Assembly: GCA_942490925.1 (NCBI GenBank)
Contig: CALNYX010000031.1
Span: forward strand, 1 to 6,686
Reading direction: 5' to 3'
DNA: 6,686 nucleotides
Origin: CALNYX01 sp942490925
GTDB taxonomy: Bacteria > Chlamydiota > Chlamydiia > Chlamydiales > JAAKFR01
Every line of letters starts with the position of its first letter. Position 1 is the first letter of the stretch. This document shows, piece by piece, positions 1 through 6,552 of the stretch. The notes under the pieces were generated by a model. The model ran no database searches. It was not told the origin of the DNA and was given only the letters and a program-made list of their open reading frames with translations. A program made the translations under genes and the position numbers.

Positions 1-20
1 GTTCCTGATGCTGCTGCATA

Positions 21-71
21 ACAACTGTACTTATACGACTAGATTAGATAAACTGTACAACTGTACTTATA
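21..71 (+). repeat. 15-bp direct repeat pair (ACAACTGTACTTATA)
   Basis: ACAACTGTACTTATA occurs at 21-35 and again at 57-71, a 36-bp step. The core GTACTTATA recurs at 272-280. This is directly visible; its origin is unknown. It could be a decayed satellite or the edge of a mobile element. Confidence 0.75.
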
Positions 72-545
72 GTTACGAGTAATAAGGACTTTCACTATCA
101 CAATCATCTAATTTATTAGGCGGTCGTCTACCGTCGCTAGTCAACAATTCAGGATAAAAAATATCGTTTTTTAAATTGCCAATATGACATGCAATTCATA
201 TTCCAGAAGCAATACTTTACAGTGGAAACGCAACGACTAGATTCCGACGCAGAAAACTAAAATATGCGCCCGTACTTATAGTAAAAATATGTACAACCAA
301 TCATCGCAGATTCGCGTGTATGTCTGTCTATACGGTTCATTTCAACGTACACTCACAATAACGTTGCTAGTTTCTTTGACAGCGTCACGACAGCCGTCAA
401 AGATATGCATTCTAACTAACCATCAACGTCTGAAGCTGATATGCTATGGATAGAATGGCATCGCATTTGACCTTCCTAAACTTCTTAAATTCACGTATTT
501 ACTATAAATAGTATTTAATATATTTTTTGGGGAAAATGATGCTAA

Positions 546-645
546 GGGAGGAGGGGGGAGAATGAAGTTTTAATTAGTGGACTAGTCATATTTTAGTTTT
601 GGTTATTGAACCGACATTGGTGTTGAATCCCCCCCCCCCCCTCCC
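546..645. repeat. G-rich run followed by a 13-C homopolymer tract
   Basis: A purine-rich run of G clusters at about 546-560 is followed about 70 bases later by 13 consecutive C (629-641) and then TCCC. The two runs are roughly complementary and could fold back on each other. The G run could also form a quadruplex. Homopolymer length is prone to sequencing error, so the exact C count should be treated with caution. Confidence 0.6.
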
Positions 646-1017
646 AAGAGATGTCAATATTATTCCAGGGAATGACTCAGATTTGCTTGAGTGAAGCTGC
701 TATTGCGTTACAAAAAATGACACTTCTGAAGAAATTTTTTGCCAGGCAGGGGTTGTTAATTATTTTATTTTCATTTTTTACAAATTTATCAGTACTGCGT
801 GTGTTCCTTGTTTGTCTGAGACGCTCTTTACGAAACAAGTACTGGTATATTTCACAAAGCAACTACTTTTATCATGCAACTGAGCAAAAGTAGAGCGGAT
901 TTATCTAGCAAACACTGTACGACTCTCAAAACTCACCTATTAGTGTTTCACAATAAATAATGATTATAAAGATGATCTTTCCAATTTTCATTTACACTAC
1001 ATGTCTAGAGCGATTAA

Positions 1018-2760
1018 CTGAAGTTCATAAATTACGGCCGCATACACAGAGCCATTGCGGCCGAAAAGCAGGAAGCCTGGCGTCGTGAAACGGAGAAATT
1101 AAACAGCTTGAAAGGAGCCCAACTCTGGCGCAGTTTCAAAAATCTATCCGGATGCGGGAAATCAACTGCGGGCGTTGGAGTGCTGGAGGATGGCAATGGG
1201 ACTGTGCACCGGGGGGAGATTGAAGTCTCTGCAGCCTTCGCCAATCACTTGGAAGCATCACACCGAACGCATGAAGGGCCGGAGTATTGTGAAGTGACAA
1301 GGATTCAAATCAACAAAGAAATTGAAGATAACGAACAACTTTTCTCTCCCTGCTTCCCACCTGCTAAGGATGAGCAGGGGGACGAACACTTCCTAGCTGA
1401 GCCCTTCATGCCGGAAGACATCACAGCTGCACTGAAGCAATTCCGCAAGAAAACAGCGCCGGGAAATGACGGAATCAGCTTCACCGTTCTCAAGCGAGCC
1501 ACTCCCAAGCTGATCGGCATCATAGCGCAACTATTCACAGTCTGCTTCTTCGCCGGCTACTTCCCGGGAGCCTGGAAAACAGCTACAGGCATCATGCTCC
1601 ACAAGCCCGGGAAGGAAGCAAGGAAGCCCGGAAGCTACCGGCCAATCAGCTTGCTCAGCTGCATCGGGAAGCTTATGGAAAAGTGTATCTCAATACGTCT
1701 AAACATCCACCTTCAAGACGCTGGATTCTTCAACGCAACACAAAGAGCATTCCGGGAGGGTCTCGAGGGGGGTGAACACACCTACCGACTATCAGAGGAA
1801 ATAGCAACAGCCAAGACCAGGAAGTTCAAGACCGCCGTCGTATCGCTAGATGTTGAAAAAGCCTTCGATTCGGTATGGCATCAAGGACTACGCCACAAGC
1901 TAGCGGCGGCGGATCTTGGACTTCCCTGCAAACTCATACGGCTACTATCAAGCTACCTCACCGGCAGATCAATCGCGGTGAAAGTCGGACGAACCCTCTC
2001 GAGGCCCATAACACTCCTCGCCGGCACCCCTCAGGGCAGTGTACTAAGCCCCACGCTATACAACATCTACGTGAATGATATACCCTTACGTCAAGGAGCA
2101 TTCAATGACGGAGGCCAATTCGCTGACGACGTCTCAGCGTGGTGCACTGCCCGGCTGAAGCGTACAGCCTTGGCTCGCCTTCAGCTCACTTTAAAGGATC
2201 TCGAGCCCTGGCTGTACAAATGGAGAATAAAAATAAATGTTTCAAAAACTCAATTAGTATGCTTCGGCCAGATGGGTGCTGGCAGCTCTCTCAACTTCTG
2301 CGGCAAGAAAGTGACGGAAAGCAAGTCGTTGAAAATACTCGGCACCACATACGACAAGATGGGTAGAGGAACGACACACTGCAAAGAAATAGCAGCAAGG
2401 GCCATGTCGCGGGTCAACCTTCTTCGTCGTCTCAGGGGCCGGTCTTGGGGAACGAACGGGCAGAGGCTGCTTATGTTCTATAAGCAGTTTGTACGGCCTG
2501 TGATGGAGAATGGCTACGCATACACAGCCACGGCAAAAACATCAGCTACAAAGCCGCTCCAGGTCGTACAAAACTCTGCCCTACGAATCATCCTCAAGGC
2601 CGACAAGAAGACTCGGATCCGCGACTTGGAAACAAAAGCAAAACTTCTTCCAATCCGGCAAAGACTGCAACAACTAAAAGATGGCGCTGCTGCAAGGTAC
2701 GCAAACAGTCCGCTAATTGCTCGGCTAAACACTCGGAAAACCCTGCTGCAAAAGCAATAA
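1018..2760 (+). CDS. Jockey-superfamily non-LTR reverse transcriptase, copy 1 (5'-truncated, frame intact)
   Basis: This frame is open from after the TAA at 1015 to the TAA at 2758-2760, about 580 codons. It encodes an RNA-directed DNA polymerase of the LINE type, which copies element RNA at a nicked chromosomal target. The order is: linker (residues such as EAWRRE and GAQLWRSFK near 1069-1140), the PGNDGIS block (about 1459), YRPISLLS (about 1636), motif A LDVEKAFDSVWH (catalytic Asp 1849-1851), motif B GTPQGSVLSPTL (from 2023), motif C FADD (Asp-Asp 2125-2130), the KWRIKIN/KTQLVCF block, the LKILGTTYD thumb-like block, and a C-terminal region with VRPVMENGY and VVQNSALRIIL. All key acidic residues are present. 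The N-terminal endonuclease expected in this superfamily is absent, and the first in-frame ATG is at 1408, inside the protein. The piece is therefore a 5'-truncated insertion and not a free-standing gene. Jockey/CR1-type membership is inferred from motif order; the exact clade is unknown. Confidence 0.9.
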   Translation: MKFINYGRIHRAIAAEKQEAWRRETEKLNSLKGAQLWRSFKNLSGCGKSTAGVGVLEDGNGTVHRGEIEVSAAFANHLEASHRTHEGPEYCEVTRIQINKEIEDNEQLFSPCFPPAKDEQGDEHFLAEPFMPEDITAALKQFRKKTAPGNDGISFTVLKRATPKLIGIIAQLFTVCFFAGYFPGAWKTATGIMLHKPGKEARKPGSYRPISLLSCIGKLMEKCISIRLNIHLQDAGFFNATQRAFREGLEGGEHTYRLSEEIATAKTRKFKTAVVSLDVEKAFDSVWHQGLRHKLAAADLGLPCKLIRLLSSYLTGRSIAVKVGRTLSRPITLLAGTPQGSVLSPTLYNIYVNDIPLRQGAFNDGGQFADDVSAWCTARLKRTALARLQLTLKDLEPWLYKWRIKINVSKTQLVCFGQMGAGSSLNFCGKKVTESKSLKILGTTYDKMGRGTTHCKEIAARAMSRVNLLRRLRGRSWGTNGQRLLMFYKQFVRPVMENGYAYTATAKTSATKPLQVVQNSALRIILKADKKTRIRDLETKAKLLPIRQRLQQLKDGAAARYANSPLIARLNTRKTLLQKQ

Positions 2761-2800
2761 AAGCAAACAAAAGCAGAAGAAGGCTCTGTGGAAAAACTGC
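2756..2800 (+). other. Short 3' tail of reverse transcriptase copy 1, with AATAAA
   Basis: AATAAA at 2756-2761 overlaps the stop codon of copy 1 and is followed by an A-rich stretch. By hand, the bases after this stop align with those after the stop of copy 2 at 4643: both run TAAA, then GCA, then an A-rich stretch, then GA, then AGGCT and G-rich bases. This suggests a very short 3' untranslated tail kept in both families. The polyadenylation role of AATAAA is inferred from its position only. Confidence 0.45.
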
Positions 2801-2842
2801 GAAAATAACGAAATAAAGACTCAAGCTAGTAAGCATAAAAAT

Positions 2843-4645
2843 ATCAAAAAGAAGCGGAAAATCAGGAAACTGCATCAGAATACCGGCGATCCCATCCTCA
2901 AGACTGCATACAACAACTTGAACAGGAGAGTGAGAACTGCCATCGCCAAAGAGATGCAGTAAGCCTGGCAGCGAGCGACGGATGAACTCAACCACCTGCA
3001 GGGAGCCAAGCTTTGGAAGCGATTCAACTCTCTGACAGGTGGAAGCAAAACCAGCTCGTCTGCCAAATCCCTGATCGACGCACAAGGTCAAAGGCGTAGT
3101 GGAGACCAGGATGTCGCCAACGCCTTTGCTGATCACCTAGAGGCCGTACACAACACTCACCAAGGACCGGAATACTGCCAGGAAACAAAAGATAACATAG
3201 AAAAAGAGATCGCTGAAAATGCTCAACTCTACAATCCGTGCTTCCCCCCAGCGGTTGGGGAGCCGGGGGACGATCACTTCCTGGCAGAACCGGTCCTGGT
3301 CGACGACGTCCAAGGAGCCCTTCGCACCTTCAAGAGCAAAACCAGCCCCGGCAGCGATGGCGTCACCTTCCAAGTCCTGAAGCAGGCAACACCCAAGCTA
3401 CTCGGTGCGTTAGCACAACTCTTCACGGTCTGCCTCCTCGCTGGCTACTTTCCCCTCCTCTGGAAGACGGCGACAGGCGTAATGCTTCATAAGCCGGGGA
3501 AAGACTTCAAGTCAGCGGGGAGCTACAGACCCATCAGCCTGCTCAGCTGCGTGGGGAAGCTGTTTGAGAAGGTCATCTCCCTACGGTTGAACCTACACCT
3601 AGGGGAGATTGACTTTTTCAACAGCTTCCAGAGGGCATACCGGCAAGGAATGGAGGGCGGCGAGCACCTCTACAGGCTCACTGAGGAGCTGGAACTCACC
3701 AAAAAAAGGGGATTCAAGACAGCACTGGCGTCCCTGGATGTGGAGAAAGCGTTCGATTCCGTATGGCACGACGGAATACGCCACAAACTATCCGCTCCAG
3801 GGATCCAACTACCAGCGAAGATCATCCGCCTCTTTTCCAGCTACCTCAGTGGGCGCAGACTCCAGGTGAAGTCAGGACAAGCTCGATCGCGAACAATCAC
3901 GCTCCAAGCCGGAACACCTCAAGGCAGCGTACTCTCGCCGACGCTCTTTAACATCTACGTTAATGACATACCCCTTCGCCAAACAGCAACCTGCGATGGG
4001 GGACAGTTTGCGGACGATGTCAGCGCATGGGCGTCGGCGAAGAGGAAAAAGACTGCCATGGATCGCCTCCAGATCACACTCAGAGAACTGGAACCATGGC
4101 TCAAAAAGTGGAGAATTAAAGTCAACGCCACAAAAACGCAGCTGATATGCTTCAACCAGAAGGGCCAAGGAAACGCGATCAACTTCTTGGGGCAGCGGGT
4201 CGTCGAAGGGAAAACGGTCAAGCTACTCGGAGCGACCTTCGACCGAGGACTGTCCTACCGGGAGCATTGCACCGGAGTCGCCAAGAAAGCCATGAGCAGA
4301 GTCCATCTGCTTAGGCGGCTCCGGGGCCAAAACTGGGGAGTGAGAAGCCGGAAGTTGCTGACGTTCTACAAGCAATTCGTACGGCCTGTGATGGAAAACG
4401 GCTACAGCTTATCAGCCAAGGCTAAGCCAAATGCCTTCAAGTCCATCCAGGTCGTACAAAACGCAGCACTCCGGGTCTCACTCCAAGCTCCATACAGGAC
4501 CAGGATCACAGACCTTCACCTACAGGCAGAAATCACCACCATGACGGAGAGGATCAATCAACTCCGCGAGAACGCCGGACAACGCTATCAAGGGAGTCAC
4601 CTAATGCATCTCCTGGATACACGTAAATCGCTGCTTGAGAAGTAA
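2843..4645 (+). pseudogene. Jockey-superfamily non-LTR reverse transcriptase, copy 2 (5'-truncated, one stop)
   Basis: This is a second reverse transcriptase module, head to tail with copy 1 and colinear with it from linker to C terminus. The linker starts with a basic stretch (KKKRKIRKLHQ, about 2846) and continues through NLNRRVRTAI. A TAA at 2960-2962 replaces the Glu codon seen in copy 1 (CAG-GAA-GCC-TGG there, CAG-TAA-GCC-TGG here). From 2963 the frame is open for 560 residues. Landmarks are PGSDGV (about 3350), YRPISLLS (about 3523), LDVEKAFDSVWH with Asp at 3737, GTPQGSVLSPTL from 3911, FADD with Asp-Asp at 4013-4018, the KWRIKVN block, VRPVMENGY, and a stop at 4643-4645. Hand alignment gives about 70% identity to copy 1 over some 150 residues of the core, and less at the ends. 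No endonuclease is seen, and the first ATG after the stop is at 3482, inside the polymerase. I call it a pseudogene because of the truncation and the stop, although the catalytic core is unbroken. Confidence 0.88.
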
Positions 4646-4688
4646 ACGCACAACCAAAAAACGAGATGAGGCTTGAGGGAGTTTATTT
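4646..4688 (+). other. Short 3' tail of reverse transcriptase copy 2
   Basis: An A-rich segment with a six-A run at about 4661-4666 leads into a GAGGCTTGAGGGAG-like stretch that resembles the post-stop sequence of copy 1. No poly(A) tail or simple-repeat end is visible before the tRNA-like sequence begins, so the true 3' end of the element cannot be fixed from this copy alone. Confidence 0.45.
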
Positions 4689-4762
4689 GCCGCGGTCAGG
4701 ATTTGAACTCAGGTCTCTAGCGCGAGAGGCCGGTATCCCACCACTAAGCCACCTGGCCCGCC
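4689..4762 (-). repeat. tRNA-like sequence (SINE head or tRNA pseudogene)
   Basis: Read on the minus strand, it begins GGCGGGCCAGGTGG. It has an A-box-like TGGCTTAGTGG (4741-4751 as the complement) and a B-box-like AGTTCAAATCC (4699-4709 as the complement), with spacing like a tRNA gene. The anticodon-arm region is partly self-complementary (CTCT and AGAG around CGCGCT). The acceptor and T stems do not pair well, so a working tRNA is unlikely. It is more likely a tRNA-derived repeat, or a tRNA pseudogene next to which the LINE inserted. On the plus strand it directly follows the tail of reverse transcriptase copy 2. Confidence 0.65.
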
Positions 4763-4782
4763 AAATAGTAAATTAGTAAAAA

Positions 4783-4811
4783 TACTTATTTTTATTATAT
4801 AAAAATAAGTA
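4783..4811. repeat. AT-rich palindrome, 13-bp perfect arms, 3-base loop
   Basis: TACTTATTTTTAT at 4783-4795 is the exact reverse complement of ATAAAAATAAGTA at 4799-4811, with TAT between them. This could extrude as a hairpin. It may be the tail of the neighbouring SINE-like unit or a small palindromic element. Because it is AT-only apart from one C/G pair, chance formation in AT-rich DNA is also possible. Confidence 0.8.
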
Positions 4812-4835
4812 GGCCTATTTTTGCTGTAACCTTTT

Positions 4836-4862
4836 CTAAGATAACCATACTAAGATAACCAT
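4836..4862 (+). repeat. 13-bp direct repeat (CTAAGATAACCAT) in near-tandem
   Basis: CTAAGATAACCAT is found at 4836-4848 and 4850-4862, separated by one base. The shorter string GATAACCATG recurs at 5231-5240, just after the second SINE-like unit. That is compatible with, but does not prove, a duplication flanking the interval. Confidence 0.75.
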
Positions 4863-4996
4863 GTATTTTTATTCTGTGACATTTCAATGTTTTTATCAAT
4901 AAAATATTTTAAATATACTGTACATTTCCAGTTACAGTTTTTTTCTCTTGGATGCAATCCATTTAACTGTTTCAACAATAAATTTGTATGTTACTA

Positions 4997-5181
4997 TGGA
5001 AACCGCGTAGCGTAATGGTTAGTAGCACAGTCAAACCGTGTGCACATGTTAAGGGTATGCGGTTCGAGCCCATAAGCTGTGAAAACTACCCGGATGCGGT
5101 TCGAGCCTGTAATTGTGTGGAACTACCCTGATGATAACAATCCACACTGCTTCTAACGAAGCAGCGAAGGAGCGTGGGTAG
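4997..5181 (+). repeat. tRNA-derived SINE-like unit with duplicated B box
   Basis: An A-box match TAGCGTAATGG at 5008-5018 and a B-box match GGTTCGAGCCC at 5061-5071 sit at tRNA-like spacing, so this is a polymerase III promoter-like head. A second B box, GGTTCGAGCCT, lies at 5098-5108 as part of a 37-bp near-tandem duplication (5055-5091 and 5092-5128), both halves ending in ACTACCC. The downstream part contains nested inverted repeats: CTACCC at 5123-5128 against GGGTAG at 5176-5181, and a perfect 7-bp hairpin inside. I see no clear poly(A) or LINE-like tail. SINE identity is inferred from the promoter boxes, not from a family match. Confidence 0.65.
5147..5164. repeat. Hairpin, 7-bp stem (CTGCTTC/GAAGCAG), TAAC loop
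   Basis: CTGCTTC at 5147-5153 pairs perfectly with GAAGCAG at 5158-5164. It lies inside the longer CTACCC/GGGTAG inverted pair, so the tail of the SINE-like unit could fold into one long stem. It does not look like a bacterial terminator, as no T run follows. Confidence 0.65.
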
Positions 5182-5355
5182 AAGAGTACATTGGCTCTTG
5201 GGTAATGTTCCAGGGGGTAAACCACAACATGATAACCATGGTATATGATTTATCTTTTCTTATTTAGTCTTTATCCTTTTTTATTTCACATGACATATCT
5301 AATAAATTTTGAGCTAATGTTTCATGTATTATATCTACTGTTATGGTTTTTACAG
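5182..5355. other. Probable intron sequence upstream of the THAP exon
   Basis: This is T-rich, gene-free sequence ending in a pyrimidine-rich tract and TACAG at 5351-5355. Since the THAP domain starts abruptly at 5356, I read this as the 3' part of an intron. The upstream exon, which should encode the first zinc-binding cysteines of the THAP domain, is not recognised in the window. Confidence 0.5.
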
Positions 5356-5356
5356 A
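5346..5356 (+). other. Predicted 3' splice acceptor (TTTTTACAG|A)
   Basis: A pyrimidine-rich run and AG at 5354-5355 lie exactly where the THAP similarity begins. The first codon of the domain would be split, with two bases from the upstream exon plus A at 5356. An in-frame Arg before Phe-Pro is consistent with the family. Confidence 0.6.
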
Positions 5357-6263
5357 TTTCCGAAAGATCCAGTTCTAAGACAAAAGTGGATAGATGCTCT
5401 ACGCAGAGAAAACTTCAATCCATCCAAGTATGCCGTTGTCTGCTCTGCGCATTTCCGGACAGAAAATTTTGACCGAAGCAGTTTGTGCATGGTGCGATTA
5501 CGTGAGAATGTTATCCCATCTATCTTTCAAGCATTTCCAGCACATCTACAGCGTCAAGTTAAAGTGCGTAACCCTCCAAAGGACCGTTCTAGTTTATCTG
5601 CCGCTAGCTCATATTGCTCAGTCTACATCGAATATTGCTCAGTCTACAGCGAATATTGCTCAGTCTACATCGAACATTGCTCAGTCTACATCGAACATTG
5701 CTCAGTCTACATCTGCTGAGGTTAATGAAGGTCCTTCAACCGTCGATAGCCCTGAGACTCCAAGAAAAGCGTCACTGAAGCGAAAGCTTAGCGAGGTTCA
5801 AGATCAGCTGCCATCTACAAGGAAAAAAGTAAAAACTTTATTGCAAAGTAAGCGGCGCCTAATGAAGAAAAATGCTGGTCTAAAGAACATTGTTTCAGAC
5901 TTAAGAAAGCATAGCCTTGTTTGCGACAACAGCCTGTCAGTACTTGAGCAGTCAGCTGGTGGTGTTTCTGACTTACTTAAAAGACAAATTGCGAAGAAAA
6001 CAAACAATCCTCTTCCGGTGTCGTATTCGCCAGAGTTGAGAAGTTTCGCCTTAACTTTGCATTTCTACTCACCTCATGCATATCGATATGTACGGAAAAT
6101 GTTTGATACTTGTCTTCCACATCCGCGAACAATTGAAAGATGGTATCAGAGCATCGACGGATTTAGAGCACGGAAAACAATATTTCCCGCGGAATCGCGG
6201 AATTTTTTCAAAACTGGCCACAGACAACTTGAACCATTGACAGTTGTTGATAATAAGCGTTGA
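5356..6263 (+). pseudogene. THAP-domain, P-element/THAP9-like transposase fragment (frame-shifted)
   Basis: The first part, from 5357, reads FPKDPVLRQKW, then KYAVVCSAHF with the zinc-binding Cys (5441) and His (5450), then ENVIPSIF (about 5507-5527), matching the AVPTIF-like box that ends THAP domains. These C2CH zinc fingers bind DNA and often sit at the N terminus of P-element-type transposases. The first two cysteines are missing, presumably on an upstream exon. The THAP frame closes at a TGA (5717-5719). The following coding-like sequence lies in the next frame: NIAQSTS repeats, a Lys-rich coiled-coil-like region (about 5760-5910), and a conserved block (YSPELRSFALTLHFYSPHAYRYV, then LPHPRTIERWYQSIDG) ending near 6161. 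In relatives this block precedes the catalytic core. Here similarity stops after SIDG, and a stop follows at 6261-6263. The shift equals one extra base (or two lost), or a small unspliced intron. The catalytic RNase H-like domain is absent, so the fragment is very probably inactive. Confidence 0.8.
5611..5715 (+). repeat. 21-bp tandem repeat, 5 units
   Basis: The units start at 5611, 5632, 5653, 5674 and 5695. Each is close to ATATTGCTCAGTCTACATCGA, and only a few positions vary (AT or AC at the start, one AGCGA, and a last unit ending TCTG). Since 21 is a multiple of three, repeat number does not change the frame. In the frame of the downstream transposase part it encodes NIAQSTS heptads; in the THAP frame it encodes YCSVYIE. 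It lies in the linker between the THAP domain and the coiled-coil-like part. Confidence 0.92.
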
Positions 6264-6414
6264 TAATTATAGAATTTATAGTCTGAATGAGGCTACAGCA
6301 GCAGCTGTACTCGCATTCCACCTCTCACCCTGCCCTATCCGAGAGGAAAATGTTATGATTGATGTTGAAAAAATGGATAAATGTTTAATGATTAATTGTT
6401 TTGATTAATTTAAT

Positions 6415-6448
6415 TTACGAGCAATTTTTACGAGCAATTTACGAGCAA
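6415..6448 (+). repeat. Three copies of TTACGAGCAA
   Basis: TTACGAGCAA occurs at 6415-6424, 6428-6437 and 6439-6448, with short A/T spacers. This looks like a small local slippage repeat; no function can be assigned. Confidence 0.85.
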
Positions 6449-6494
6449 TGTGCTCGGAGAAATGCACGCGGAAAAAGATGCGCGTGTAGTTTAT

Positions 6495-6507
6495 CGCGGA
6501 ATCCGCG
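6495..6507. repeat. Palindrome CGCGGAATCCGCG
   Basis: Six-base arms CGCGGA and TCCGCG flank a single A. The site is followed by GCGC and then TCGCGGAATT at 6515-6524. The same AATCGCGGAATT string appears at 6193-6204, just past the end of the transposase similarity. Confidence 0.7.
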
Positions 6508-6552
6508 CGCTAAATCGCGGAATTCCATTTCCTTACTGCAGAATCTGTGATT

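Larger units (their letters stand above)
1..1017. other. AT-rich flank with no supportable gene
   Basis: I see no coding region I can defend here. The one moderately long frame (651-893, plus) gives a hydrophobic, low-information peptide with no recognisable motif, and I treat it as chance. The stretch holds short direct repeats near its left end, a purine-rich and G-rich run at about 546-560 and a C tract at 629-641. A canonical AATAAA at 952-957 is not linked to any gene. In the frame of the reverse transcriptase that follows, a TAA at 1015-1017 closes the reading frame. No endonuclease-domain sequence of the retroelement could be recognised in this flank. Confidence 0.6.
4763..4996. other. 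AT-rich spacer with no gene
   Basis: This stretch holds only AT-rich sequence, a strong palindrome, a short tandem-like repeat and an isolated AATAAA at 4898-4903. No open frame or RNA gene is supportable. Confidence 0.6.
6264..6552. other. AT-rich gene-free stretch with short repeats
   Basis: No coding or RNA feature is supportable here. It contains the triple TTACGAGCAA repeat and the CGCGGAAT motifs listed separately. It lies between the point where transposase similarity ends and the retroelement remnant on the minus strand. Confidence 0.55.

Noticed and set aside
651..893. 80-residue open frame with a hydrophobic middle
   Set aside because: No recognisable motif, low-complexity AT-rich composition, and an equally long frame on the opposite strand. 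Most likely chance.
1..1017. Missing endonuclease domain of the retroelement
   Set aside because: No endonuclease-type motif was found, and the frame upstream of 1018 is closed by stops in AT-rich sequence.
2594..3136. 180-residue open frame on the minus strand across the junction of the two reverse transcriptase copies
   Set aside because: It is antisense to recognisable reverse transcriptase coding sequence on the plus strand, and its leucine/serine-rich content is what antisense coding typically gives.
3238..3492. 84-residue plus-strand frame overlapping copy 2
   Set aside because: The other plus-strand frame carries continuous similarity to copy 1 through this interval (GDDHFLAEP, PGSDGV, WKTATGVMLHKPGK), so this is an out-of-frame shadow.
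1018..4645. Bacterial retron, group II intron or other reverse-transcriptase defence system
   Set aside because: The motif order and the YRPISLLS, LDVEKAFD, GTPQGS and FADD blocks with the LINE-type C-terminal region fit Jockey-like non-LTR elements. There is no group II intron RNA, maturase or retron-type neighbour, and the rest of the window is animal-like.
4689..4762. Functional tRNA gene on the minus strand
   Set aside because: The A and B boxes are present, but the acceptor and T stems pair poorly and no convincing 7-base anticodon loop on a 5-bp stem can be drawn.
5611..5715. CRISPR-like array
   Set aside because: The 21-bp units are contiguous with no unique spacers; it is a coding minisatellite.
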